Notes: a model not told the origin generated them from the letters alone. 64,000 bases of DNA from a bacterium (GCA_030603495.1 JAUVXR010000008.1:18591-82590); one strand, 5' to 3'; positions 24,655-33,425 are shown, counted from the first letter of the stretch. Numbers and translations are program-made.

Positions 24655-26322
24655 ATGACTGCACAATCGTTTGGTGACAGTCTGAAAAACAAATTCGGAG
24701 ACAAGCTGTTGGAGGTCGAGGCAGCGGGTGTGGACCAGTTGTATGTGAGGATCGTTCCCGAGTGTCTAGTCGAGGTTGCTGACTATCTTTACAACGATGA
24801 AGGCTGTCGGTTTGTGATCAACTCCGGCACCGACCGTCGCGAGCACAACGGCAAGTTTCTGATCACTCACTTCTTTGCCCAGGATGAGGAGAATCTGTAC
24901 ATCGCTGTCCACGCCGAGGTGGATGGCAACGACCCCCGTATTGACTCAATCACTCCCGTCGTTCCGGCCGCGAACTGGTCTGAGCGGGAAGCCCGGGATA
25001 TGGTGGGGGTAGCACCTGAGGGGCATCCCGATCCGCGTCGGCTGGTGCTGGCTGATGACTGGCCGGAGGACCTCTACCCGTTGCGTACCGACGTTGAGCA
25101 CGGGATCAAGCCCGAGTCCTGCCCAGATGTGGCTATGCCGCTTGTTGAGCCGCCGGAGGGCGCCAGCGTGGTGCCGATCGGCCCGTATTTCCCGGTGCTT
25201 GAAGAGCCCGCATATTTCCGCATCTTCGTCGAGGGTGAAACCGTGGTGGGTGCGGATTACCGGGGCTTTTACAATCATCGTGGTGTGGAAAAACTCGGCT
25301 GCAGTGTCCTGACTTACAATCAGATACCGTTCATGGCAGAGCGCATCTGCGGCATCTGCGGGTTCGTCCATAGTTGCTCCTACTGCCAGGCTGTGGAGCG
25401 GGCCGCGGGCATCGAGGTGCCGGAGCGCGCCGAATATGTCCGCACCATAATGTTGGAGGTGGAGCGTGTACAGAGCCATCTGCTGTGGTTAGGTATTGCC
25501 GGCCACATTATCGGCTTCGACACGGTGCTGATGCAGACCTGGCGGATGCGCGAGCCGCTGATGTGGCTGTGCGAGCGGATTACGGGAAACCGCAAGACTT
25601 ACGGGATGAATCTGATCGGCGGTGTGCGCCGCGACATCACGGCTGATGTTCACGGTGACATTACCGATGTACTTGCTAAGATCGAGAAGGAGTGGCGCGC
25701 CCTGTACGATGCTATTCCTGGCGACCCGACGCTGATGGCCCGGCTCAAGGGTACTGGGGAGCTGCCCGAGGAGAAGGCCCGCGAATTGGCGGTAGCCGGG
25801 CCAACTGCTCGCGGCTCCGGCGTTGCCATTGATGTGCGAGTGGACCACCCGTATGCGGCCTACGATCGGCTCGATGTCAAGAAGTGCGTCTATGACAGTT
25901 GCGACAATGTGGCGCGCGTGCTGGTCCGTTTGGATGAGACGCTGGACGCGATCGACATCATCCGGCAAGCCTTGGATGATATGCCCGACGGCCCCATAAT
26001 GGCCGAGATTGGCGAGGAGATCCCCGCTGGCCTTGAGGCGATGAGCGCGGTCGAAGCACCCCGGGGTGAGGTCTTTCACTGGGTACTCACCGGCGAGGAG
26101 AACCGTCCCGAGCGCTGGCGCGTGCGGGCTCCTACCTATGCGAATCTGCAGGCCGTGCCGACCATGGTAACGGGCGACGCGCTGGCCGACGTGCCTATTG
26201 ATGTGGGCAGTTTCGACCCTTGCTTCTCGTGCACCGAGCGAATGGAGGTCACTGACCTGAAGTCGGGGATCATTCGAGTCTATACCCAAGATGAAGTATT
26301 GGCTTTGAGGCAATCCAAGTAG
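24655..26322 (+). CDS. hyfG: [NiFe]-hydrogenase large subunit with NuoC-like N-terminus (HyfG/HycE type)
   Basis: A fused subunit of 555 residues. The N-terminal 150 residues resemble NuoC (WSEREARDMVGVAPEGHPDP). The rest is the catalytic subunit. NiFe ligands are intact: RICGICGFVHSCSY near residue 230 and DPCFSCTERMEV near the C-terminus, followed by about 25 removable residues. A functional NiFe site distinguishes it from complex I NuoD. The start at 24655 (MTAQSFG) is chosen behind GGAAAGAGA; an in-frame ATG at 24637 is possible. Group 4 enzymes of this type usually evolve H2 and pump ions. Maturation needs HypA-F and the HycI protease, all encoded here. Confidence 0.95.
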   Translation: MTAQSFGDSLKNKFGDKLLEVEAAGVDQLYVRIVPECLVEVADYLYNDEGCRFVINSGTDRREHNGKFLITHFFAQDEENLYIAVHAEVDGNDPRIDSITPVVPAANWSEREARDMVGVAPEGHPDPRRLVLADDWPEDLYPLRTDVEHGIKPESCPDVAMPLVEPPEGASVVPIGPYFPVLEEPAYFRIFVEGETVVGADYRGFYNHRGVEKLGCSVLTYNQIPFMAERICGICGFVHSCSYCQAVERAAGIEVPERAEYVRTIMLEVERVQSHLLWLGIAGHIIGFDTVLMQTWRMREPLMWLCERITGNRKTYGMNLIGGVRRDITADVHGDITDVLAKIEKEWRALYDAIPGDPTLMARLKGTGELPEEKARELAVAGPTARGSGVAIDVRVDHPYAAYDRLDVKKCVYDSCDNVARVLVRLDETLDAIDIIRQALDDMPDGPIMAEIGEEIPAGLEAMSAVEAPRGEVFHWVLTGEENRPERWRVRAPTYANLQAVPTMVTGDALADVPIDVGSFDPCFSCTERMEVTDLKSGIIRVYTQDEVLALRQSK

Positions 26323-26351
26323 CTGGCCTGATAGGGAGGTCTTAGCTCAAA

Positions 26352-26852
26352 GTGCTCAGCAAGCTTAAAGAAGCTATACTATGTTTCGCAGCCGGGATAG
26401 TGACGCTCAGGTATCCGTTTGCGCCCCACGACCCCGAGGGCGAAGAGGGCGAATTTCGTGGTTATCCGGAGGTAGACGTCAACCGGTGCATTGGCTGCGG
26501 CGGCTGCGCGGCAGTTTGCCCGGCTCGGGCTATTATGATTGAGGACATTGATCAAACCACGCGCCGGATAACCCGTCTGCGCGAGCGCTGTATCTACTGC
26601 GGGCGCTGTGCCGAGGTCTGTCCGCAGGACGCTATCACCATGACCAAGCAGTTCGAACTCGCTTCGGACAAGGTGCGGGAGGATCTCGAGCATGTTTGCG
26701 AGGTCTTCATGGCTACCTGTAAGCGCTGCGGGCGCTGCTACGAGCCCGCCTCGCCGCTGGATAAGATTATGGAGCCAGGCTACCGGCACGACGAGATCAA
26801 GCGCGGCGGCCAGGAGCCGCTGTACGAGCCAGTTGAGGCGTCCAGCGAATAG
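26352..26852 (+). CDS. hyfH: Hydrogenase-4 ferredoxin-type subunit (HyfH/NuoI-like)
   Basis: A 166-residue protein carrying two [4Fe-4S] clusters (CIGCGGCAAVCPARA and CIYCGRCAEVCPQDA), the electron wire between the input module and the small subunit. A third cysteine group, CKRCGRCYEP near residue 120, is shared with HycF/HyfH rather than NuoI and may bind zinc or another metal. The GTG at 26352 has GGGAGG upstream at a long spacing. It lies 29 bases after hyfG. Confidence 0.9.
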   Translation: MLSKLKEAILCFAAGIVTLRYPFAPHDPEGEEGEFRGYPEVDVNRCIGCGGCAAVCPARAIMIEDIDQTTRRITRLRERCIYCGRCAEVCPQDAITMTKQFELASDKVREDLEHVCEVFMATCKRCGRCYEPASPLDKIMEPGYRHDEIKRGGQEPLYEPVEASSE

Positions 26853-26897
26853 TCCCGGGCGGGCAGGTTTGCCGGCTGGTAACAGGAGGAATATGAA

Positions 26898-27455
26898 GTG
26901 GGCTTTTTCAAGAACTTGTGCAACAAGGCCTTCCCCAAGTCATTGTGGGTCTATCACACCAATACCGGGGCCTGCAATGGCTGCGATATTGAGGTAATTG
27001 ACGTACTGACGCCGTACTATGATGTCGAGCGCTTCGGGATCAAGCTGGTGGGCTCGCCGCGCCACGCCGACGTGCTGCTGGTTTGCGGTCCGGTGACTCG
27101 CCAGATAGTCCCGGCCCTCAAGCGGCTCTACGAGGCTGTGCCCGCTCCCAAACTGGTCATCGCTATTGGGTCGTGTGCCTCGGGAGGAGGCATCTGGTTT
27201 GATAGCTACAATATCGTCGGTGGCGCCGACACGATCCTGCCCGTGGATTACTATATTCCCGGTTGCCCGCCGCGGCCCGAGGCTATTCTCCACGGAGTCG
27301 CCGTGGCCCTGGGACTCGCCGAGAAGAAGGTAGCCCGCGAGCACATTAAGCAGCTCATTGACCGCAATGAGTCTATCTCCGTTGAGGATGATACTGGAGC
27401 CGAAGAGGTCGTGCCGGGGGACGAGGTGCCAGCGGAGCTGCCGACTTCGAAATAG
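26898..27455 (+). CDS. hyfI: [NiFe]-hydrogenase small subunit (HyfI/NuoB-like)
   Basis: A 185-residue small subunit binding the proximal [4Fe-4S] cluster. Cysteines appear in GACNGCDIEV, VCGPVTRQ, AIGSCASGGG and YYIPGCPPRPEAIL, all canonical for NuoB/HycG. The C-terminal 25 residues are acidic and low in complexity. The GTG at 26898 follows AGGAGG. It is the last structural gene, convergent with hypA, which ends 11 bases away on the other strand. Confidence 0.92.
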   Translation: MGFFKNLCNKAFPKSLWVYHTNTGACNGCDIEVIDVLTPYYDVERFGIKLVGSPRHADVLLVCGPVTRQIVPALKRLYEAVPAPKLVIAIGSCASGGGIWFDSYNIVGGADTILPVDYYIPGCPPRPEAILHGVAVALGLAEKKVAREHIKQLIDRNESISVEDDTGAEEVVPGDEVPAELPTSK

Positions 27456-27466
27456 GCGTGTAGGGG

Positions 27467-27832
27467 CTACGAATTGCCGGCTTCCTCCGCGGAATCGGCC
27501 AGCTCTGCGCTCAGTATCTGAAGCTCGAAGCCCGACTCTATTGACAAATCAAGACTCCCGCACTTGCAGCACTTCACAAACGGCTGGTATTCCTCCGTTA
27601 CAGTGCTACACTCGTTACACCGGGCATGCACAGGCATTTGCTTAATGTGCAGCGTAGCGCCCTCCAGGTCAGTACCCTTGATGACGTGGGGCCAGGCTTC
27701 ACTCAGCAGTTCCGGGACCACTGTGCTCAGTGGGCCGATAGCGACGGTGGCGCTCAAGAGCTTCCGGTGGTGTTGCTGGGCGAGTTCGGCAAGCTGGTGT
27801 GCGATGCTGCTGGCGATAGAGAATTCATGCAT
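27467..27832 (-). CDS. hypA: Hydrogenase nickel incorporation protein HypA
   Basis: A 121-residue nickel metallochaperone. It begins with MHEFSIA, whose Met1-His2 amine binds nickel. The structural zinc site is formed by ARCNECSTV and VKCCKCGSL near residues 70-95. It works with HypB to insert nickel into the hydrogenase large subunit. The gene is oriented against all other hydrogenase genes and is divergent from hypB, with 213 bases between them. Confidence 0.93.
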   Translation of the reverse strand: MHEFSIASSIAHQLAELAQQHHRKLLSATVAIGPLSTVVPELLSEAWPHVIKGTDLEGATLHIKQMPVHARCNECSTVTEEYQPFVKCCKCGSLDLSIESGFELQILSAELADSAEEAGNS

Positions 27833-27856
27833 AAATGATACTCACTTGCTGCCTGC

Positions 27857-27886
27857 ATTGTACCACCTGCTGCGCTCCTGCGGCAA
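27857..27886 (-). promoter_or_regulatory. Candidate promoter for hypA
   Basis: On the minus strand TTGCCG (27881-27886) and TACAAT (27857-27862) are 18 bases apart, about 25 bases before the hypA start codon. The -10 is good and the -35 only partial. Confidence 0.45.
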
Positions 27887-27902
27887 GCACCTCAATCAGT
27901 AG

Positions 27903-27954
27903 GACAGGCGTCTCGCCTGTCAACGAAGACGTCTCGTCTGTCGCGAGTCTCGCG
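27903..27954. repeat. REP-like palindrome copy 2 with degenerate tandem palindromes
   Basis: In the hypA-hypB intergenic region, 27903-27921 repeats exactly the 19-base palindrome found at 1709-1727. A second, decayed copy follows at about 27926-27941 (AGACG TCT CGTCT core, 12 of 14 bases matching the right part). A third palindrome, CGCGAG T CTCGCG, lies at 27942-27954. Clustered imperfect copies are typical of REP/BIME-like elements. They could also affect the divergent hyp promoters. Confidence 0.6.
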
Positions 27955-28045
27955 TAACTGTACAGTGTGCGCGCGGAGGGTACGCATCCCAAGGAGAAGA
28001 ACTACCACACAGTATTAGACTTGTCACGGGATTGGGCGAGTAGCG

Positions 28046-28702
28046 ATGAGAGTCGAGTTGATGACTGATATTCTGGGCGACAACGATGCTGCTGCGCGGG
28101 AGAATAAGCAGCTTTTCGACGCCCACGGCGTTCTCGCAGTTGACTTCATGGGCAGCCCGGGCAGCGGCAAGACCAGCCTGCTGGAGCAGGTGGTCAGGTC
28201 GCTGGACGATGTGACCGTCAAAGTCATTGAGGGCGACGTGGCAACGGCTAACGATGCTCGGCGAATCGAAGAGGCCGGGGCGGAGGCCTTTCAGATTAAC
28301 ACCGGCGGTATGTGTCATCTAAATGCGCCGATGATCGCCCGGGCGGCGGGGAAGATAGACCTGGCGGCCACGGATCTGCTCCTCATCGAGAATGTGGGTA
28401 ATCTGGTTTGCCCGGCAGCGTTCAAGTTGGGTGCGCACTTTCGTCTGGTAGTCTCCAGTATCCCCGAAGGCGACGATAAACCGGAGAAATACCCAGCGGC
28501 CTTCCGGGGTTGCGATGGTGTCATCTTGAATAAGCTTGACCTGGTCCCCCACTCGCCTTTTGACGTGAAGAAGTTCTGGGATCTATGTCGCCAGCTCCAG
28601 CCCCAGGCGGTGCAGTTTGCCACTTCGTGTGTAGCTGGTGAAGGTATCGGGCAGTTGAGCGAATGGCTAAGGCGACAACACTCACAACTGACCGGCGGAT
28701 AA
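28046..28702 (+). CDS. hypB: Hydrogenase nickel incorporation GTPase HypB
   Basis: A 218-residue GTPase that drives nickel insertion. The P-loop is MGSPGSGKTSLLE. The metal-binding Cys-His pair of the GTPase domain is in NTGGMCHLNAPM, and LLIENVGNLVCPA and NKLDL are the switch and guanine-specificity motifs. An N-terminal histidine-rich store is absent, so the protein relies on HypA or the transporter for nickel delivery. Its end overlaps the hypF start by 40 bases. Confidence 0.94.
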   Translation: MRVELMTDILGDNDAAARENKQLFDAHGVLAVDFMGSPGSGKTSLLEQVVRSLDDVTVKVIEGDVATANDARRIEEAGAEAFQINTGGMCHLNAPMIARAAGKIDLAATDLLLIENVGNLVCPAAFKLGAHFRLVVSSIPEGDDKPEKYPAAFRGCDGVILNKLDLVPHSPFDVKKFWDLCRQLQPQAVQFATSCVAGEGIGQLSEWLRRQHSQLTGG

Positions 28703-30957
28703 GGCGCGAGATCACCATCACCGGTATCGTGCAGGGAGTTGGCTTTCGGCCCTTCATTCACCGCCTTGCGCAGAAGCACGGCATCGCGGGGACCGTGCAC
28801 AACTTCACTGGTGGTGTGGTGATCGAGGCGGAAGGCCAGCCCGAAGCTGTGGCGGCGTTTATTGGCGACCTGCCTCGGGAGAAGCCGCCAATCGCGCGAA
28901 TTGACGACATCACCGTGGTGGAACTGCCTGCCCTCGGCGATGCCGAATTCGTGATCACCCCCAGCCGCGAGGCTGCCGGCGGCACGATTCTGCTCTCCCC
29001 TGACGTCGCTATGTGCGACGATTGCCTACGCGAACTGTTCGACCCGGACGATCGGCGCTACCGCTATCCGTTTATCAACTGCACCAACTGCGGCCCACGT
29101 TTTACTATCATACAGAGCGTTCCCTACGATCGGCCCAATACGACGATGCGGCCGTTTTCGATGTGCCGCCACTGTCAGGCTGAATACGACGACATTGGTG
29201 ACCGCCGCTATCACGCCCAGCCCAATGCGTGTCCTGTCTGCGGTCCCGAGGTGGAGCTAATCTTTGGTGATGAGCGCTGCAGCGCCGATGAAGCCATCGA
29301 GCAGGCGATTGAGCTACTGGCTGCGGGCAAGATTGTCGCGATAAAGGGACTGGGTGGCTTTCATCTGGCCTGCGACGCTACTAGCCAGGACGCCGTGCAG
29401 GAGCTGCGCCGGCGCAAGGGGCGCGAAGAGAAGCCGCTGGCTATAATGTCGACGTCATTGGAGGAGATGGAGAGCTACTGCCACCTCACCGAGGAAGCGC
29501 AAGAGCTGTTGACGGGCGCGATTCGGCCGATTGTGCTGCTGAAGAAGAGAACCTCGGTCATTGCTCCCTCAGTTGCGCCCGACAGCAAGTACTACGGGGT
29601 GATGACGCCGTATACACCGCTGCATCACCTGCTGCTGGCGGATGACCGTCTCCCGGCGCTGGTGATGACTAGCGGCAACCTCAGCGAGGAGCCGCTGGCT
29701 ACGCAGAATGATGAGGCGCGCGGTCGCCTCGCCCACATCGCTGACGGATTCCTGCTGCACGACCGGGAGATTGAGATCGGCTGCGACGATTCGGTGGTCA
29801 GACCGACCAAGTTGGGGCCGATAGTTATGCGACGGGCGCGCGGCTACGTTCCTTTCCCGGTCACGCTGAAGCGGGATCTGGGCCGGGTGCTGGCGGTCGG
29901 CGGGCACCTGAAGAATACGTTCTGCCTCACCGATGGGCGTAACGCCTTCTTGAGCCAGCATATCGGCGACCTGGAAGACGCCAACACACTGGACTATTTC
30001 CAGTGGTGTGTTGACCATTTGCAGGACGTACTGCGCGTTGAGCCGGAGCTGATTGCCCACGATCTGCACCCGGACTATCTCAGCAGCCACTATGCTCAGC
30101 GGCTGGCCGAGGAGCGTGGGCTGGACGCGGTTGCGGTGCAGCACCATCACGCCCACATCGCTGCGTGTATGGCCGAGCATGCTGCTGTGGGGCCGGTCTT
30201 GGGCATCGCCTGTGATGGTACTGGTTATGGAGCGGATGGGACGGTCTGGGGCTGCGAGATCCTGCTCAGCGACTACGACGACTACACTCGTGCGGCGCAC
30301 CTAGAGTACGTGCCGCTGCCCGGTGGCGAACAGGCTATCAAAGAGCCATGGCGGGTGGCAGCGGTCTACCTACACCGACAGGGGTTGCTCGATGCCGATA
30401 TTGATTTCTGCCACAATCTCGACCGGCCTCGCTGGCGGCTGCTGGAGCAGATGATCGAAAAGAATATCAACTGCCCGTCTGCTTCGAGTGCAGGACGGTT
30501 GTTCTCGGCGGTCTCCGCGCTTGTCGGATTGCGCTCGGTGGACGCCTACGAGGGGCAGTCGGCAATGATGCTGGAAGCCGCCGCAACCGATGCGGAGGGC
30601 GTGTACAGCTACGAAATCACTGAGAGCGACGGTATGCTGGTAATGTCGCCCGGCTTGATGTTCGTGGAGATTGTAGCTGACTTGGAAGCCGGCAAAGACA
30701 CTGGCGAAATCTCCGTCCGCTTTCATAATACCTTCGTCGCCATGGTAGGCGACGCGGCCGTGCGAGTTGCGAAAAAGACGGGTATCAAGCAGATCGCGAT
30801 GTCGGGGGGGACCTTCCAGAACGAGCTGGTGCTGCACGGCCTGCCCCAGCGCCTCACAGAAGTCGGCCTCGAAGTGCTTATTCACCAGGAAACACCGCCC
30901 AATGACGGCGGGCTGGCGCTAGGGCAGGCAGTGGTGGCCTCAGCAAGGAACTACTGA
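28663..30957 (+). CDS. hypF: Carbamoyltransferase HypF
   Basis: A 764-residue enzyme that converts carbamoyl phosphate to a carbamoyl-adenylate and passes the group to HypE for cyanide synthesis. Domains in order: acylphosphatase (VQGVGFRPFIHRLA, residues 20-95), two zinc-finger-like units (CDDCLRELF with CTNCGP; CRHC with CPVCGP), a YrdC-like nucleotide domain (about 205-385) and a Kae1-like C-terminal domain with the metal histidines in VQHHHAHIAACMAEH. Length is normal for the family. The ATG overlaps hypB, suggesting translational coupling. Confidence 0.95.
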   Translation: MAKATTLTTDRRIRREITITGIVQGVGFRPFIHRLAQKHGIAGTVHNFTGGVVIEAEGQPEAVAAFIGDLPREKPPIARIDDITVVELPALGDAEFVITPSREAAGGTILLSPDVAMCDDCLRELFDPDDRRYRYPFINCTNCGPRFTIIQSVPYDRPNTTMRPFSMCRHCQAEYDDIGDRRYHAQPNACPVCGPEVELIFGDERCSADEAIEQAIELLAAGKIVAIKGLGGFHLACDATSQDAVQELRRRKGREEKPLAIMSTSLEEMESYCHLTEEAQELLTGAIRPIVLLKKRTSVIAPSVAPDSKYYGVMTPYTPLHHLLLADDRLPALVMTSGNLSEEPLATQNDEARGRLAHIADGFLLHDREIEIGCDDSVVRPTKLGPIVMRRARGYVPFPVTLKRDLGRVLAVGGHLKNTFCLTDGRNAFLSQHIGDLEDANTLDYFQWCVDHLQDVLRVEPELIAHDLHPDYLSSHYAQRLAEERGLDAVAVQHHHAHIAACMAEHAAVGPVLGIACDGTGYGADGTVWGCEILLSDYDDYTRAAHLEYVPLPGGEQAIKEPWRVAAVYLHRQGLLDADIDFCHNLDRPRWRLLEQMIEKNINCPSASSAGRLFSAVSALVGLRSVDAYEGQSAMMLEAAATDAEGVYSYEITESDGMLVMSPGLMFVEIVADLEAGKDTGEISVRFHNTFVAMVGDAAVRVAKKTGIKQIAMSGGTFQNELVLHGLPQRLTEVGLEVLIHQETPPNDGGLALGQAVVASARNY

Positions 30958-30959
30958 AG

Positions 30960-31178
30960 ATGTGTGTCGCGCTACCGTGCAAGCTGATTGAGATAGACGG
31001 CAACCGGGGCGTTGCTGAGTTGGGCGGCAGCCAGGTGAAGATGCGCCTGGACTTGCTGCCCGATGTTCGGTTGGGCGACTACGTCCTGGTCCACGCGGGC
31101 TTTGCCATCGAGAAACTTGACGAAGAAGAAGCCCACAATACTCTCAGTATGCTCGATGAGGTAGGCTGGTGGTGCTAG
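30960..31178 (+). CDS. hypC: Hydrogenase maturation chaperone HypC
   Basis: A 72-residue HypC/HypG chaperone. The essential cysteine is the second residue (MCVALPCKL), retained after Met removal and used to carry the Fe(CN)2CO group with HypD. FAIEKLDEEEA in the C-terminal half is the family helix. It starts two bases after hypF. Only one hypC-type gene is present, in line with one hydrogenase in the window. Confidence 0.94.
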   Translation: MCVALPCKLIEIDGNRGVAELGGSQVKMRLDLLPDVRLGDYVLVHAGFAIEKLDEEEAHNTLSMLDEVGWWC

Positions 31179-31194
31179 CGCACACTTCACCGGG

Positions 31195-31263
31195 ATGCCA
31201 GTCAGCAACATGGTAGGTGTAGCGGCGCTGCCGGACGTGGCGGCGCACTGTACAAAGATATGA
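31195..31263 (+). CDS. Possible 22-residue leader ORF coupled to hypD
   Basis: A short frame (MPVSNMVGVAALPDVAAHC and three further residues) fills the hypC-hypD gap. Its stop overlaps the hypD start codon as ATGA. The overlap could couple translation, but the ORF has no clear ribosome-binding site and may be chance. Confidence 0.2.
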   Translation: MPVSNMVGVAALPDVAAHCTKI

Positions 31264-32354
31264 GATATATTGACGAGTACCAGGATGGCGACAAGGCGCG
31301 AGAGATAGCTGCGCAGATTGCGGAGGTCGTCGGCGAGCCGCTGGCCTTTATGGAGGTTTGCGGCACGCATTCTCATGCCGTTGCTCGGTACGGGCTGAGT
31401 GAGATGTTTCCTGAGCAACTACGCCTGATCTCCGGTCCGGGCTGCCCGGTCTGCGTGACCCCGCCGGAGGTCATTGATGCGGGCATCGAACTGGCCCGCG
31501 AGGGCATCTGGCTGGCGATCTTCGGCGATATGATGAACGTGCCGGGCAGCCAGGGCAGCCTCAGTGAGGTCCAGGCCCAGGGCGGGCAGGTGCGCGTAAT
31601 CTACTCGCCGATGCAGGCTGTCGAGTGGGCCCAGGAGAATCCCCACGAGCAGGTGGTCTTTATGGGCGTGGGCTTCGAGACCACGGCTCCCAGTGTGGCC
31701 GTCGGCATCAGCGAGGCCAATGAACTGGGCCTAAAGAACTTCACCGTTCTAGTTGCGCACAGGCTCATTCCCCCGGCGATGGAGGCGTTGGTCAGCCAGC
31801 CCGACGTGCGGATTGATGGCTTCTTGTGTCCGGGACACGTCAGCGCCATCATCGGCTCAAAGCCCTACCAGCCGCTGGCCGACCGGGGCATTCCCTGTGT
31901 GATCGCGGGCTTCGAGCCGGTGGACGTGCTCCAGGCGGTCTATATGCTGGCACGAATGTGCCAGCAGGGCGAAGCCCGGGTCATGATCCAGTACAGGCGC
32001 GTGGTAAGGGCGGAGGGCAACCCGATTGCGCGGGAGAAAGTGGCGGAGGTCTTCGAGGTGGCCGACTGCCGGTGGCGGGGCCTGGGGATGATGCCTGACA
32101 GCGGGCTGCGGCTCCGCGAAAAATACCGGGATTTCGACGCTGAAGCGCGCTTTGCGTTGGACTTGCAGGCAGCGCCGGAGCCACCCGGCTGCGAATGTGG
32201 CGCTGTTCTGCGGGGCGCCAAACGCCCCACGGACTGCGGGCTGTTCGGTACGGCGTGTCTCCCTGACCACCCGATAGGCCCATGTATGGTTTCGTCGGAG
32301 GGCGCTTGCGCCGCCGTGTATCAGTACGAGGCAGTACGAGACGGTAACCGCTGA
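31260..32354 (+). CDS. hypD: Hydrogenase maturation protein HypD
   Basis: A 364-residue [4Fe-4S] scaffold protein on which the Fe(CN)2CO unit is assembled. Canonical motifs: FMEVCGTHSHAVARYG, SGPGCPVCVTP, VGFETTAPS, DGFLCPGHVS, and the C-terminal cysteine block with PTDCGLFG and GPCMVSSEGACAA. The start overlaps a short upstream frame. No sign of damage. Confidence 0.96.
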   Translation: MRYIDEYQDGDKAREIAAQIAEVVGEPLAFMEVCGTHSHAVARYGLSEMFPEQLRLISGPGCPVCVTPPEVIDAGIELAREGIWLAIFGDMMNVPGSQGSLSEVQAQGGQVRVIYSPMQAVEWAQENPHEQVVFMGVGFETTAPSVAVGISEANELGLKNFTVLVAHRLIPPAMEALVSQPDVRIDGFLCPGHVSAIIGSKPYQPLADRGIPCVIAGFEPVDVLQAVYMLARMCQQGEARVMIQYRRVVRAEGNPIAREKVAEVFEVADCRWRGLGMMPDSGLRLREKYRDFDAEARFALDLQAAPEPPGCECGAVLRGAKRPTDCGLFGTACLPDHPIGPCMVSSEGACAAVYQYEAVRDGNR

Positions 32355-32382
32355 GCCGGCTTAGGGGACGACTAGCTTCGTT

Positions 32383-33396
32383 ATGAAAAAGCCGCAAGTG
32401 ATTACACTCGCCCACGGCGCGGGTGGGCTGCTCTCTCAACAGCTCATCGCCGAGGAGTTTGCACCGCTGCTCATGCGCGGGGGCCAAGGGCTCAACGATG
32501 CTGCGGTTGTCTCTTTCGGCGACATTCGAGTGGCGTTCAGTACCGATTCGTTCACGGTTTCCCCGCTGTTCTTTCCCGGTGGTGACATCGGTAGCCTGGC
32601 CGTACACGGTACGGTCAACGACATTGCCATGATGGGCGCCGAGCCACGCTTCTTGTCGCTCGCCTTCGTCATCGAAGAGGGCTTCCCCGCAGCGGACTTG
32701 CACCATCTGGGACAGTCGGTGGCAGCGGCCACTGAGCATTGCGGTGTGACGGTGGTCACTGGCGATACCAAGGTGGTAGAGCGCGGCGCGGCCGACGGGC
32801 TGTTCATCAACACCTCCGGGCTGGGCGTTGTCTCCCCGCAGGCCGATATTGAACCCGCACGGGTGCAGCCCGGCGACGCGGTACTCATCAACGGGACGAT
32901 TGCCCAGCATGGCACCGCGGTGATGTGCGCGCGGGAGGAGCTGGATGTCGGTGGGGAAATCGTCAGTGATTCGGCGTCGGTGGCCGACGTGGTGCGCGAG
33001 TTGATCGCGGCGCTGGGCGAGAAGGTGCACGCGCTGCGCGATCCGACACGCGGCGGAGTTGCGGCGACGCTGAACGAGGTCGCTGGTTTGGCGGGTGTGA
33101 CCATCGAGATTGATCAGGCCGAGCTGCCGATTGCGCCCCAGGTAGCCGGCGTCTGCGAGATCCTGGGCTTGGACCCGCTCCAGGTGGCCTGCGAGGGCCG
33201 GTTTGTCGCCTTCGTGGACGGTTCAGTGGCCGAGCAGGCACTGGCCACAATGAGGTCGCTGAATACCGGGCGAGAGGCGGCCATAATTGGTGAAGTGACG
33301 ACTGCCGGATCAGCACGGGTGCAGATGCGCACACCCTTGGGAACGACGTGCCTCGTGCAGATGCCTACCGGTGAGTTACTCCCCAGGATCTGCTAA
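32383..33396 (+). CDS. hypE: Hydrogenase maturation protein HypE
   Basis: A 337-residue PurM-like ATPase that dehydrates the C-terminal thiocarboxamide to a thiocyanate. The C-terminus ends PRIC, placing the modified cysteine last, as required. Nucleotide-binding motifs include HGAGG near the start and GDTKVVERG. It is the last gene of hypBFCDE, 28 bases after hypD. A minus-strand gene converges on it 29 bases downstream. Confidence 0.96.
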   Translation: MKKPQVITLAHGAGGLLSQQLIAEEFAPLLMRGGQGLNDAAVVSFGDIRVAFSTDSFTVSPLFFPGGDIGSLAVHGTVNDIAMMGAEPRFLSLAFVIEEGFPAADLHHLGQSVAAATEHCGVTVVTGDTKVVERGAADGLFINTSGLGVVSPQADIEPARVQPGDAVLINGTIAQHGTAVMCAREELDVGGEIVSDSASVADVVRELIAALGEKVHALRDPTRGGVAATLNEVAGLAGVTIEIDQAELPIAPQVAGVCEILGLDPLQVACEGRFVAFVDGSVAEQALATMRSLNTGREAAIIGEVTTAGSARVQMRTPLGTTCLVQMPTGELLPRIC

Positions 33397-33425
33397 GCAT
33401 GGGGTGGCTCCAGCAACAGGCTTCG

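Noticed and set aside
24183-24704. 173-codon minus-strand frame across the hyfF-hyfG gap
   Set aside because: It overlaps the ends of two real genes and has no recognisable domain; the plus-strand small ORF explains the gap better.
31981-33030. 349-codon minus-strand frame opposite hypD and hypE
   Set aside because: Antisense shadow of two textbook genes.
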